A stretch of DNA of 64,000 nt from JANQPA01 sp964548175 (GTDB lineage: Bacteria; Bacteroidota; Bacteroidia; Chitinophagales; Saprospiraceae): assembly GCA_964548175.1 (NCBI GenBank), contig CAZJQS010000014.1:34259-98258 (forward strand), read 5' to 3'. The first letter of the stretch is position 1, and every line of letters starts with the position of its first letter. A program made the position numbers and the translations under genes. A model generated the notes under the pieces. It made no database searches. It was not told where the DNA came from and saw nothing but the letters and a program-made list of their open reading frames with translations. Shown here piece by piece: positions 41,495 to 50,208 of this stretch.

Positions 41495-42166
41495 ATGTTA
41501 AAAAAATTAATCCTATCGATTTTCATCAGTCAGTTTTTTTTAATCACAGGGTTAACAGCCCAAAACTCAACATTTATGGATTCAGTAAGTTATAGCCTGG
41601 GGGTATTAGTGGCCAAAAGCATTCAGTCTCAGGGATTTTCCGAAATTGAGACCGATACCTTTGCCAAGGCCGTGGAAGATGTGCTTAAAGGCAATGCCCT
41701 TCAGATCGACCCGAATCAAGCCAACGCCATTATTCAGCAGTTTGCGCAAAAGAAAAATGAAGAGCAGTTCGCTCCCGTCATAGAAAAAGGAGAAAACTTT
41801 TTAGCAGAAAATGCAAAGCGCGAAGAAGTCCAAACGACTCCTTCCGGACTGCAATACGAAGTCCTTGCCAAAGGAGAGGGTAGTATCCCTGCAGACACTA
41901 ACCAGGTAACCGTTCATTATGAAGGCTCCTTACTCGACGGCTCCGTTTTTGACAGCTCCTATAAGCGCGGCGAACCCGTTACGTTCGGCGTAACTCAGGT
42001 CATTCCCGGATGGACTGAAGCCCTCAAACTTATGCCCGCCGGCTCTAAGTGGAAATTGTACATCCCTTACGATCTGGGCTACGGCGCCAGAGGAACAGGA
42101 CAGGACGGACCGATCGGTCCTTATGAAACCTTGATCTTTACCGTAGAGCTACTGGAAGTGAAGTAG
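41495..42166 (+). CDS. FKBP-type peptidyl-prolyl isomerase, exported
   Basis: A 223-residue protein: signal peptide (residues 1-22, ending LTAQ), a helical dimerisation domain of the Mip/FkpA type (DSVSYSLGVLVAKSIQSQGF ... INPNQAN-like region), and a C-terminal FKBP domain (VTVHYEGSLLDGSVFDSS ... VIPGWTEAL ... LYIPYDLGYG). It isomerises X-Pro bonds and assists folding of exported proteins, in the periplasm or outer membrane. It has its own promoter and ends 18 nt before a long palindrome. Confidence 0.93.
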   Translation: MLKKLILSIFISQFFLITGLTAQNSTFMDSVSYSLGVLVAKSIQSQGFSEIETDTFAKAVEDVLKGNALQIDPNQANAIIQQFAQKKNEEQFAPVIEKGENFLAENAKREEVQTTPSGLQYEVLAKGEGSIPADTNQVTVHYEGSLLDGSVFDSSYKRGEPVTFGVTQVIPGWTEALKLMPAGSKWKLYIPYDLGYGARGTGQDGPIGPYETLIFTVELLEVK

Positions 42167-42183
42167 TAGGGTTATCGGTTAAC

Positions 42184-42395
42184 GGTTATGGAGTTGTGTA
42201 AAAAGTCTTCGTACTCTTCCCGCTTGACGGCCGGCAGGTTTGCGCAGCTAATAAAATTCTTTTTAAGTTTTTTTGCCGAAGAAAATCACCGATTTTCTTC
42301 GGCAAAAAACTCAAAAAGTAGAATCATTTAAGCCGAGCAAACCTGTCGGCCGTCAGGCGTGAGAAGTAGCTGACTTTTCACACAACTCCATAACC
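42184..42395. repeat. Palindromic element family P1, long copy, between convergent genes
   Basis: A 212-bp nested palindrome centred at 42289. Outer arms GGTTATGGAGTTGTGT (from 42184) and ACACAACTCCATAACC (to 42395) are exact. Inside them GTACTCTTCCCGC faces GTGAGAAGTAGC, then GGCAGGTTTGC faces GCAAACCTGTC, and the core is GCCGAAGAAAATC, acc, GATTTTCTTCGGC (42275-42303). The whole can form a stem of about 100 bp. Its outer parts match the copy at 40525-40633; the inner part is an expansion. Confidence 0.85.
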
Positions 42396-42404
42396 ACCCC
42401 CCCC

Positions 42405-42695
42405 TCACTGACATCTAAAACGAAATTCCCTTTTTTCCGCCTTTAAGGCTTTATCCATAGCTTTGATCTCCAGCTCTTTAGCTTTACGCAGTTTTTCCTC
42501 CACGCGCTTTTCGATGCGCTGTTGGATCTGCCAGGCCAGCACATTGTCCATAGCCGGTGAATCGAATGTTAAGTGAGAAGTAGTTGGATGATGAGGTGAT
42601 TGAAGATAAACATCCTGCACTCTGCCGATGATGATGCCCAGCATGAAGCCCAGCGAAGCCAGCAGGATAATCGCGGTTTTGAGATTTTTATTCAT
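42405..42695 (-). CDS. Small membrane-anchored helical protein, function unknown
   Basis: A 96-residue protein: one N-terminal membrane helix (residues about 7-25, TAIILLASLGFMLGIIIG), a short linker, then a highly charged helix (QQRIEKRVEEKLRKAKELE) likely to be coiled coil. No family recognised. It is convergent with the FKBP gene, with a long palindrome between them. Confidence 0.65.
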   Translation of the reverse strand: MNKNLKTAIILLASLGFMLGIIIGRVQDVYLQSPHHPTTSHLTFDSPAMDNVLAWQIQQRIEKRVEEKLRKAKELEIKAMDKALKAEKREFRFRCQ

Positions 42696-42834
42696 GATAT
42701 CGGGTGATTTTGGCTAAAATTACATTCTTTTGCTGCTGTAGTCAATCGCGTTAAGGTTCTTTAAGGATTTTTAACAGGTCTTTTAATAAAGACTCTGCAG
42801 GAAAAGAATAGTTACAGCATTTTAGAAGAAAAAT

Positions 42835-43509
42835 ATGAAAATAGACATCATCACCGTACTACCGGAATTACTGGAAAGTCCTTTCCAACATTCTATTCTT
42901 AAGAGAGCTGCGGACAAAGGGCTGCTCGAAGTACGCGTACACGACTTGCGCGAATTCGGACTGGGTCGCCATAAACAAGTCGATGATTACCAGTACGGCG
43001 GCGGCGCCGGCATGGTCATGATGATAGAGCCGTTAGCCAGCTGTATCGAACACCTCCAGCAGGAAGTTGCCTATGACGAGATCATTTATATGACGCCCGA
43101 CGGTGAGCGCCTACAGCAATCTATCGCCAATCAATTGTCCTTAAAAGAAAATCTGCTCATCATTTGCGGCCATTACAAAGGCATTGACCAACGCATTCGG
43201 GATCATTTCGTTACTCGAGAGCTCTCCATCGGCGATTATGTGCTTTCCGGAGGGGAACTGGCGGCCGCTGTTCTGGTGGATACTATCGGCAGATTGATTC
43301 CCGGCGTCCTTGGTGATGAAACGTCTGCTTTGACCGATTCTTTCCAGGACAATCTCCTGGCCCCTCCCGTTTACACCCGGCCCGCAGCATTCAGAGGCTG
43401 GAAGGTTCCGGAGATTTTACTTTCGGGCAACACGCTGAAGATTGAAGAATGGCGGTACGAGCAGGCATTGAAGCGGACGGAGGAAAGGCGGCCGGATTTG
43501 TTACAATAA
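42835..43509 (+). CDS. trmD: tRNA (guanine37-N1)-methyltransferase
   Basis: A 224-residue SPOUT methyltransferase that makes m1G37 in tRNAs with SAM, preventing frameshifting. Motifs: MKIDIITVLPELLESPFQHSI, DDYQYGGGAGMVMM, the knotted SAM-binding region ICGHYKGIDQRI and ELSIGDYVLSGGELAA, and the C-terminal EEWRYEQALKRTEERRPDLL. Length matches the family. It stands outside the usual rpsP-rimM-trmD-rplS cluster here. Confidence 0.96.
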   Translation: MKIDIITVLPELLESPFQHSILKRAADKGLLEVRVHDLREFGLGRHKQVDDYQYGGGAGMVMMIEPLASCIEHLQQEVAYDEIIYMTPDGERLQQSIANQLSLKENLLIICGHYKGIDQRIRDHFVTRELSIGDYVLSGGELAAAVLVDTIGRLIPGVLGDETSALTDSFQDNLLAPPVYTRPAAFRGWKVPEILLSGNTLKIEEWRYEQALKRTEERRPDLLQ

Positions 43510-43549
43510 AGAAGGGAGTTGTGGGGATGGTGTAAAAAGCTTGTCGCGC

Positions 43550-44032
43550 TTACTTCTTCAACTGTTCCACCGTTTTAAACAAGGCGCCATCTTTAGATAT
43601 CAGCGCACCATTTTCCATCAATTCGAATAACTCCATCTCCCGCAGCTTCCTGTATGCCCGCTCTCCTTCGTACATTTTCAGGCTGGCGCCCGATAGCTGC
43701 ATCTGTTGAAGCATCTGTTCCGGGCTTTGGTTTTGGGTGAAATCCAGCAGGGTTTCTCCTTCCACTACCAGGCCCAAAACCCTGATCTTATCTTCCACAC
43801 AGTGAAAAAGCCGGATCTCCTTTCGACTTTTTTGCTCCAGGTATTCAATATTCTTCAGCACTTTATCGAAGACGATGTCGCTAAATTGTTCAATGAGCAG
43901 CTCCGCTTTTTCGGGCTGTTTTTCTTTCATCTCTTCCCAGAGGTCGCTTGTGATGGATTGAACAGAGAGGAAGGTGATGAATTCCTGCTCCATTTCCTGG
44001 AGCTCTGCCATAGTAAGTTTTCTGTACTTCAT
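43550..44032 (-). CDS. Protein of unknown function, 160 aa
   Basis: A soluble helical-rich 160-residue protein (ELQEMEQEFITFLSVQSI; DLWEEMKEKQPEKAELLIEQ; DIVFDKVLKNIEYLEQKS). No signal peptide or metal motif. DFTQNQSPEQMLQQM near residue 100 has no known parallel for me. A TAACTTTG box lies only 5 nt before the ATG on the minus strand (plus 44037-44044); if it is the -7 box, the mRNA would be leaderless or the true start would be the Met at codon 8 (44011). It is convergent with trmD. Confidence 0.65.
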   Translation of the reverse strand: MKYRKLTMAELQEMEQEFITFLSVQSITSDLWEEMKEKQPEKAELLIEQFSDIVFDKVLKNIEYLEQKSRKEIRLFHCVEDKIRVLGLVVEGETLLDFTQNQSPEQMLQQMQLSGASLKMYEGERAYRKLREMELFELMENGALISKDGALFKTVEQLKK

Positions 44033-44110
44033 GTCGCAAAGTTATTGGTTCTGTGAGCTTATTTGATTAAAATTGCGTCAAATTATTTCGAACCTCATAA
44101 CACCCACAAC

Positions 44111-44959
44111 ATGGAATTCGTAATGCCCAATCTAGCCAGCGCCGAAGTTTGGATGAGCCTGATCACGCTTACCTTTCTGGAAATTGTACTTGGCATCGAT
44201 AACATTATATTCATTACTATCAGCGCTAACCGTCTGCCGGAAAGTGAGCGCCCCAAAGCCACCAGTATAGGACTAATCCTGGCCATGGCCCTAAGGATCG
44301 TTCTGTTATTCGGGGTTTCTTACCTGGTAGCGATGGAAGAACCCTGGGTGGAATTCCACTGGTCCTGGGCTGAGGGTGGGTTCTCCGGACAAAGTCTGAT
44401 CCTGATGGCGGGTGGAGTCTTCCTTTTATATAAAAGCACTACCGAAATTCACCATAAACTGGAAGACGATTCGCATCATTCAGGGGAAAAGAAAAAGAAA
44501 GTATCGACACTTTCCCAGGTCATTTTACAGATCACCATCATCAATATCGTCTTTTCTTTCGACTCCATTCTGACCGCTGTCGGCATGACCAATGGAGTTA
44601 CCGGCGCTTTGGTTATCATGATCGTGGCAGTGGTGCTTTCCGTCGTCATTATGATGCTGTTCGCTAACCCGGTGGGTAATTTTGTTAATAAACATCCGAC
44701 GCTCCAGATGTTGGGCCTGGCTTTCCTGATCCTGATCGGCTTCATGCTGATCGCCGAGGGCGCACACCTGGCTCATCTGACTATCGGAGGGGCCGAAGTA
44801 GGAGCTGTACCTAAAGGCTATCTGTACTTTGCCATTGCCTTCTCTTTATTCGTCGAATTCCTGAATATGCGTATCCGTAAGCAGCGTTCGGCACCGGTGC
44901 AGTTGCATGGTTATCAGGAGGAAGCGGTGGAAGAAGGGATCTATTCTAATGTGGATTAA
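44111..44959 (+). CDS. TerC family integral membrane protein
   Basis: A 282-residue inner-membrane protein with seven to eight helices and the TerC signature EIVLGIDNIIFITI near the N-terminus and VFSFDSILTAVGM in the second half; the conserved Asp residues in these helices are typical of the family. TerC/Alx proteins are linked to tellurite resistance and to manganese export. A His-rich cytoplasmic loop (EDDSHHSGEKKKK) joins the halves. The start at 44111 (MEFVMPNL) is preferred to 44063, which adds a non-conserved stretch. The exact substrate is unknown. Confidence 0.9.
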   Translation: MEFVMPNLASAEVWMSLITLTFLEIVLGIDNIIFITISANRLPESERPKATSIGLILAMALRIVLLFGVSYLVAMEEPWVEFHWSWAEGGFSGQSLILMAGGVFLLYKSTTEIHHKLEDDSHHSGEKKKKVSTLSQVILQITIINIVFSFDSILTAVGMTNGVTGALVIMIVAVVLSVVIMMLFANPVGNFVNKHPTLQMLGLAFLILIGFMLIAEGAHLAHLTIGGAEVGAVPKGYLYFAIAFSLFVEFLNMRIRKQRSAPVQLHGYQEEAVEEGIYSNVD

Positions 44960-44962
44960 ATG

Positions 44963-45123
44963 AGAATAGGAGTCCTCCCTGATTTTGGGAAGTAGTGGCT
45001 TATTAAATAGTTGCTTTTTATGATTGTCTGAGTTTTGAGTTTTGGGTTTTGAGTTTTGGGAATAGGGGCTGACCAGCAACACGAACACTCTTAATGGACC
45101 TTCAAAATTTTGGGACGTCTCAT
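44963..45123. repeat. Palindromic element family P2, copy A, between convergent genes
   Basis: The left end AATAGGAGTCCTCCCTGATTTTG-like sequence (split: AATAGGAGTCCTCCC, TGATTTTG) and the right end (GACCTTCAAAATTTTGGGA, then CGTCTCATG) match the ends of the element at 61293-61406 and are imperfectly complementary to each other. The interior contains a purine/T tandem run GAGTTTTGAGTTTTGGG at about 45028-45065. Confidence 0.65.
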
Positions 45124-45125
45124 GT

Positions 45126-46736
45126 TTATTTAAACTTGATTAGGGCGAATTCATGTCCTCGCTGCTCAAAAGCCATTACGACCTCATAATCACCATTCAA
45201 ATCTCCTTTTTTGGCGATAAAAAAACCTTTCTTTTGCCGATCAGGCTGGTATCGTAAAGGGACATCCCGCAAAACGTCCAGGTAATAAACCGTGATGAAG
45301 GAGATGTCGTATTCATTGATGATCGTTTTTTGATGTGGCCAATACAGATAAAGAGGAGCATCTTCCACTTTTTCATCGATCTGAATGGCGATGTCTTTGG
45401 CCTTCTGGGCATCGCTGTCGTGGGCGCGTTGGGGAAGGATGGTAAGGTCAAAAATAATTCTGGCGACCACCGTCAGTAAGATGAGAGCCGATAATTCCGG
45501 CAGATATTTTTTCCATATCCCAAAAAAGATGCCGGAGAAAATCAAAAATCCGGCTCCGGACAATATCCATTTGTACGATAAAAAAGCCAGGTCCGGGATA
45601 AAAGAGAGGCTGATGCTTCCGAGCGCCAGAACGACAGCCAATATATGGAGAAAGCCCCTGAAAAAACGTCTGCTCCATCGCCGGTGATCGGGCGTCAGGT
45701 AATAAGCCTGTACCAATACGATCATAAACAGCGGATAAAGCATATAAATGTACCGCTGCCGGCTGCCCGGCGATATCCAGTACAACAGGAAATTGATCAC
45801 AGCGATCCAAAAGCAAAATTTCACAAAGTCATTGCTCGATAGAATCGATGAGATCTTTTTCCCGAACAAAAAAACGACCAGTATCCCGCCTGGTAACAAG
45901 TCGATCCAGGTATTTAGAGGGAATTGCCAGAGATGATTCACAAATTGTCCTAATCCGCTACCTGCAACCGTTCTGTTGCTGGATTCCCCCCATAACCGCG
46001 TCAAGAAAGGAGCAGGATCATGGTATTGAGCATATTGATAATAATAGCCCACGGAGAGTATCAGAAACAGCCCTATCCCTAAAAAATGAGGCAGGGAAAA
46101 AAGCCGTTTAAATTGTCGGGTATAGATAAAGTAGGTCAGCAAAGATAGAGCTGTAAACGCCAAAGAGGGGAGGGCTTTGGTCAAAAAGCCAACCGCCGTC
46201 AGAAAATATACGATTAAAAAAAGCAGGTAGGGCTTTTTGAGCCGATCAAAATGGAAGATGGCAAAGAAGCTCCCAAGTGTAATAAAAGAGTAAAAAAGAT
46301 CGATCTCCGCCAGCGTTGAAAAATAGAAGAAAATGCCGGAAGAGGTAATGCTGAGCAGGCCTGCCTCTAGTCCAAACCGCTCATTGACATACCTTCTGCA
46401 CATGGCGTAAACCAGCCCGGCTATACCCAGGGTGGAAAGCACGGTCGGTAATCGCATCGCCCATTCACTGAAACCGCCGCAAAGATAAGCACTGCCGATC
46501 AGGACCCAATTGAAAACCGGCGGTTTATTGAAGTACAATTGTCCCAATTGAGTAGGCGCCCATAAATTGCCGTTGTAGACCATTTCTATAGCAATAAAAC
46601 TTCTCCTGGGCTCTTCCAGGAACAAAGGCTGGACTCCCATAAAAAGGAAAAGACCAAGAACCGTTAACAAACTAAAGCCCCAAAGTAATGTTGTGGCAGA
46701 TAAAGAGGCTGATGATGAGGCAGAAACATCTGTCAT
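45126..46736 (-). CDS. ArnT/PMT-like membrane glycosyltransferase (GT39/GT83 type)
   Basis: A 536-residue protein with about eleven membrane helices. The first periplasmic loop reads LEEPRRSFIAIEMVYNGN and then GQLYFNKPPVFNWV, the layout of ArnT-type transferases that move sugars from polyprenyl phosphate to lipid A or other acceptors; the usual Asp-Glu pair is Glu-Glu here, as in many Bacteroidota members. The C-terminal periplasmic domain is about 90 residues. The start at 46736 (MTDVSASSS) is preferred to 46784. The acceptor cannot be inferred from the context. Confidence 0.85.
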   Translation of the reverse strand: MTDVSASSSASLSATTLLWGFSLLTVLGLFLFMGVQPLFLEEPRRSFIAIEMVYNGNLWAPTQLGQLYFNKPPVFNWVLIGSAYLCGGFSEWAMRLPTVLSTLGIAGLVYAMCRRYVNERFGLEAGLLSITSSGIFFYFSTLAEIDLFYSFITLGSFFAIFHFDRLKKPYLLFLIVYFLTAVGFLTKALPSLAFTALSLLTYFIYTRQFKRLFSLPHFLGIGLFLILSVGYYYQYAQYHDPAPFLTRLWGESSNRTVAGSGLGQFVNHLWQFPLNTWIDLLPGGILVVFLFGKKISSILSSNDFVKFCFWIAVINFLLYWISPGSRQRYIYMLYPLFMIVLVQAYYLTPDHRRWSRRFFRGFLHILAVVLALGSISLSFIPDLAFLSYKWILSGAGFLIFSGIFFGIWKKYLPELSALILLTVVARIIFDLTILPQRAHDSDAQKAKDIAIQIDEKVEDAPLYLYWPHQKTIINEYDISFITVYYLDVLRDVPLRYQPDRQKKGFFIAKKGDLNGDYEVVMAFEQRGHEFALIKFK

Positions 46737-46883
46737 GTAGGTGTGGTTATCATTCGGACTGCAAAATGACAAATCTTTAGGCAATCGCCAAATTTTCTGT
46801 ACCTTTGACGATCTTCAAAAAAAGTTGCGACAGCGAAGTCCGGCCGCCGGGTGGTCTTCTCTATCGAGTAAAATTTAAGCCTT

Positions 46884-47279
46884 ATGTATTCCAGAAATGT
46901 GGACATCGCATTGTTACTGCTCCGTTTGAGCTTCAGCGCCGCCATGATCTATGGCCATGGCTGGGGCAAAATGAATCGCTTGTTCTCAGGTGAAGAAATC
47001 TCTTTTTTCGACCCCTTCGGGATCGGCCCAGCTGCCTCCCTGGGGTTGGTGGTATTTGCTGAGGTGCTGTGCAGCATACTGGTCGGGCTGGGCTTTTTGA
47101 CCAGGTTGGCTGTGATTCCGCTGATCATTACCATGGTCGTGGCCGTCTTTGTCCGGAATGCCGGCGAACCCTTTGGACAAATGGAAAAAGGACTGCTGTT
47201 CCTGATGGTCTACGTCGCCTTGCTGCTGACAGGGGCAGGGACTTATTCAATCGATGCTTTAATTAAAAAGAAAAGGTAA
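46884..47279 (+). CDS. DoxX family membrane protein
   Basis: A 131-residue protein with four membrane helices: LLLRLSFSAAMIYGHGWGKM, then AASLGLVVFAEVLCSILVGLGFLTRLAV, PLIITMVVAVFV and the last near GLLFLMVYVALLLTGAG. It is a DoxX/DoxD-like protein of the kind linked to quinone or thiosulfate redox chemistry; the substrate is not known. The stop is one base before the start of apbE, so the two are co-transcribed. Confidence 0.88.
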   Translation: MYSRNVDIALLLLRLSFSAAMIYGHGWGKMNRLFSGEEISFFDPFGIGPAASLGLVVFAEVLCSILVGLGFLTRLAVIPLIITMVVAVFVRNAGEPFGQMEKGLLFLMVYVALLLTGAGTYSIDALIKKKR

Positions 47280-47280
47280 A

Positions 47281-48384
47281 ATGCATTTAAACAAGCGCAC
47301 TTTATTCTTCTCCTTACTATTCTTTTTTCGGAAAAAACCGATAAAACTGCTTTTAGGCCTGAGTTTACTCCTGGTATTCGGCTGTCAGCCCGATCAGAGT
47401 GAACGGCCTGCCAACTATGTGAACCTTCAGGGGCAGACCATGGGAACTTACTATAACGTGACTTACGGAGACTCGGGAAATCGCAACTTTCAAACTTCGA
47501 TCGATTCCCTGCTGGAGGCGCTCAACATGGAAGTGTCTACCTACATTCCCTCCTCGGTCATTTCCAGGTTCAATCAGTCGGAAAAAGGGATCGTACTGGC
47601 AGATCAGGAAAAAAAATACGACCACTTTATTCAGAATCTTCAGGTAGCCTCTGAAATCTATCGTCTGTCCGATGGTGCTTTTGATCCGACCATTAACCCC
47701 CTGGTAAATTACTGGGGCTTTGGCGCTGAGGAGCGGGCTCCCGTAACGGCAGTAGACAGCATGTTGGTGGATTCCCTGAAGGCCTTTGTCGGTCTGGATA
47801 AGGTCAAATTAGAGGAAAGGGATAACGGCCTGTTGTTTTTGTCTAAACCTCTGCCTGGCGTCCAGCTGGATTTCAGTGCTCTGGCCAAGGGATATGGCGT
47901 TGATGCCGTCGGTCGTTTGCTCGAATCGAAGGGTGTAAACCATTACCTGGTGGAAATCGGAGGGGAAGTGGTTACCCGGGGGGTAAACAAAAGCGGAGAA
48001 GTCTGGTCCATCGGCGTTAATCAGCCTTCTGAGGTCTCCACTTTGACTGATTTTGCCGCCGTTTTGCCGCTGAATAGCAAAGGAATGGCGACTTCAGGCA
48101 ATTATCGTAACTTTTACGAGGTGAATGGCGTTAAATACAGCCATACCATCAATCCCGAAACGGGTTTCCCGGAACGCAACGATCTGCTCAGCGCTACCAT
48201 CATCGCTAAAAATTGTATGTATGCCGACGCTATGGCGACCGCCTGCATGGTCATGGGCGCCGAAAAGGCTTTCAACTGGATTAGCGATATCCAGGATGTA
48301 GAGGCGTACTTTATCTATGGTAAAGCCGATGGTTCCATGGGAGAACGATATACGGAGGGATTGAGGAGCGTGTTTGAGAAGTAA
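47281..48384 (+). CDS. apbE: FAD:protein FMN transferase (ApbE), lipoprotein
   Basis: A 367-residue exported enzyme that attaches FMN to Thr or Ser of target proteins such as Nqr/Rnf subunits. A lipoprotein signal precedes Cys35 (LLVFGC). Motifs: LQGQTMGTYYNVTY, FSALAKGYGVDAVGRLL, VEIGGEVVTRG, HTINPETGFP and the C-terminal YADAMATACMVMG with the metal-binding Asp. Target genes are not in the window. It follows doxX at once, which may point to a shared redox role. Confidence 0.95.
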   Translation: MHLNKRTLFFSLLFFFRKKPIKLLLGLSLLLVFGCQPDQSERPANYVNLQGQTMGTYYNVTYGDSGNRNFQTSIDSLLEALNMEVSTYIPSSVISRFNQSEKGIVLADQEKKYDHFIQNLQVASEIYRLSDGAFDPTINPLVNYWGFGAEERAPVTAVDSMLVDSLKAFVGLDKVKLEERDNGLLFLSKPLPGVQLDFSALAKGYGVDAVGRLLESKGVNHYLVEIGGEVVTRGVNKSGEVWSIGVNQPSEVSTLTDFAAVLPLNSKGMATSGNYRNFYEVNGVKYSHTINPETGFPERNDLLSATIIAKNCMYADAMATACMVMGAEKAFNWISDIQDVEAYFIYGKADGSMGERYTEGLRSVFEK

Positions 48385-48437
48385 TTGATAAAAAGTATAC
48401 TTAACTCCCCAATAATTCAATAATCCAACAACGTAAT

Positions 48438-49259
48438 ATGGACTTCAAACTCAGTCGTGACCTCTGTTTTTTCGATATCGAAGCTACCGGATTGAATGTG
48501 ATCAGAGACCGGATCTTACAGATCGCCATAATCAAATACTTTGCAGATGGCAGGGAGCCGGAGGAGCTTTCAATGCTTATTAATCCGGGCATTCCCATAT
48601 CTTTAGAAGCTATGATGGTACATGGTATTGAACCCAAAGATGTGGCGAAGAAGCCGGTGTTTCAGCAGGTAGCCCAACAGATCTATGACTTTATCGGCGA
48701 TGCCGATCTGGCAGGGTACAACTCCAACCGCTTCGATATCCCCATTCTGATGGAAGAATTCGCCCGGGTAGGTATTGATTTTGATGTTAATCATCGACGC
48801 ACCATTGACGTTCAGCGCATATTCTACAAAATGGAGCCTCGCAATCTAAAAGCGGCTTTGAAGTTTTACTGTGGTCAGGAGATGGAAGATGCGCACGATG
48901 CCCTGGCCGATGTCAGGGCTACCGTAGAAGTATTTAAAGGACAGTTAAAAAAATACGAAGGAACAGATTTTGTTGACGATGATGGAAATGTGACGAAGAA
49001 TCCGGTCAGAAATGACATGCAGGTCGTACACGAATTTACCAATGACAATCGTTTTTTGGATGCTACCCAACGGATGAAATATGACCCTGATGGCGTTCCG
49101 GTCTTTAATTTCGGTAAATACAACGGCAAGCCCGTGGCTGAGACCCTGGTCAACGACAAACAATACTACAACTGGATACTGAACAAGGAGTTTTCTTCTC
49201 AGGTCAAACAGATCGTTAAACAACTGGTTAAGGAATATGAAAAAAACGGAAGGCAATAA
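48438..49259 (+). CDS. DEDDh 3'-5' exonuclease with ExoX-like C-terminus
   Basis: A 273-residue protein of the DnaQ superfamily: FDIEATG with Asp13 and Glu15, AGYNSNRFDIPIL with the second Asp, and AHDALADVRAT with the His and last Asp. The C-terminus (PVFNFGKYNGKPVAETL ... YYNWILNKEFS) is the small domain that follows many ExoX-type enzymes. It degrades DNA from 3' ends in repair or proofreading. It overlaps the next gene by 23 bp, though the two functions are unrelated. Confidence 0.92.
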   Translation: MDFKLSRDLCFFDIEATGLNVIRDRILQIAIIKYFADGREPEELSMLINPGIPISLEAMMVHGIEPKDVAKKPVFQQVAQQIYDFIGDADLAGYNSNRFDIPILMEEFARVGIDFDVNHRRTIDVQRIFYKMEPRNLKAALKFYCGQEMEDAHDALADVRATVEVFKGQLKKYEGTDFVDDDGNVTKNPVRNDMQVVHEFTNDNRFLDATQRMKYDPDGVPVFNFGKYNGKPVAETLVNDKQYYNWILNKEFSSQVKQIVKQLVKEYEKNGRQ

Positions 49260-50118
49260 GCGGAAACAGGAATGGTGGCCCATAGTCCTTGGCCTGCTGC
49301 TCACCTTGCCTTCCTGCTATGAGCCTGTAGACGGATGCCTGGATAATGAGGCGCTCAATTACGACCTGGATGCCGATAACCCTTGTGCCGATTGCTGCGA
49401 GTATCCTTCCCTGGTGCTGGATGTGCAGCACCGCTACCCAACGGAGACCCAGCAACAAGGGATTATTCCGGGCAATACCGTTCATTTGGATGATCTTGGG
49501 CAGCCCTTTCGTTTTAAACACCTTCGCTTTTTTATCAGCAATCTTCACCTGAATAAGGAGTCCGGGCAAGCCTTAGCCGTATTGGAGGAACTGCCCCTGG
49601 TGGTTATTGAGGGCAACAGGATCCGGCTGGATACAGTGGAAGATAATTTTGCATTGGTAAGTGCAGCACGGTTATCAGACTATACCATCGGCACCATTAA
49701 AGGGGGCGGACAGTTTAAGTCCGTAACTTTCGATCTGGGCTTAACAAGGCCAACCAGCCAGGCCGATATCGATGAACTTCCACCGGGGCACCCTCTCCAG
49801 GAACCCGAACTTTACCTCAACGACGATGAAGGCTTTGTTTTCCTGGACATCGCATTATACAGAGACACCATCCAAACGAATCTGGACTCGGTGAGCATTC
49901 AATTGGACCGAACCACTGCTATTCCTGAATATGACTTTCCCATTGACTTCCAGCTTTATCCCGGCTTCAATACAGAGGTCGTGCTGCGGGTCGATTACGC
50001 CCTTTTGCTAACAGGCGTCAATGTTAAAACTGACTCGGCAGAACTAATCCATCAAAAGATTGTCAATAATCTTGCGAAGGCTTTTTCAGTGATTGATGTC
50101 ACCGCAAATAATCGCTAA
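49237..50118 (+). CDS. MbnP-like lipoprotein lacking tryptophan in its mature part
   Basis: A 293-residue lipoprotein (signal with lipobox LPSC, Cys27) followed by an acidic Cys-rich segment (DGCLDNEALNYDLDADN, then CADCCEYP) and an MbnP-type beta domain (FRFKHLRFFISNLHL, GTIKGGGQFKSVTFDLGL, PPGHPLQ). MbnP proteins bind copper through a kynurenine made by a dihaem partner from a Trp in the YW motif. Here that motif has become ELYLNDDEGFVFLDIAL and no Trp remains after the signal, so the classic modification cannot happen. The CxxCC motif may bind metal instead. It starts within the exonuclease gene and is the first of four genes with mbnP- and mbnH-like products. Confidence 0.85.
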   Translation: MKKTEGNKRKQEWWPIVLGLLLTLPSCYEPVDGCLDNEALNYDLDADNPCADCCEYPSLVLDVQHRYPTETQQQGIIPGNTVHLDDLGQPFRFKHLRFFISNLHLNKESGQALAVLEELPLVVIEGNRIRLDTVEDNFALVSAARLSDYTIGTIKGGGQFKSVTFDLGLTRPTSQADIDELPPGHPLQEPELYLNDDEGFVFLDIALYRDTIQTNLDSVSIQLDRTTAIPEYDFPIDFQLYPGFNTEVVLRVDYALLLTGVNVKTDSAELIHQKIVNNLAKAFSVIDVTANNR

Positions 50119-50142
50119 TTTATCTAAGATTATAGTTTTAAC

Positions 50143-50177
50143 AGGGCTTTTTTGTCCTTCTATTGGACAGCGGCCCT
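50143..50177 (+). other. Two-part stem-loop between the mbnP-like genes
   Basis: AGGGC 50143-50147 pairs with GCCCT 50173-50177, and TGTCC 50153-50157 with GGACA 50165-50169. The 90-nt gap between the genes thus holds a stem-loop that could be a processing or attenuation site. Confidence 0.4.
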
Positions 50178-50208
50178 TACAGTCTGATTTTTCCACAAAC
50201 CACCAAAT

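Noticed and set aside
43510..43549. A third P1 palindrome in the gap between trmD and the next gene
   Set aside because: Only GTGTAAAAAG and a few other bases match; the arms do not pair well, so it is at best a remnant.
45028..45065. GAGTTTTG/GGGTTTTG tandem run as telomere-like or phase-variation repeat
   Set aside because: It is short, irregular and intergenic, within the interior of a palindromic element; no promoter or coding frame depends on it.
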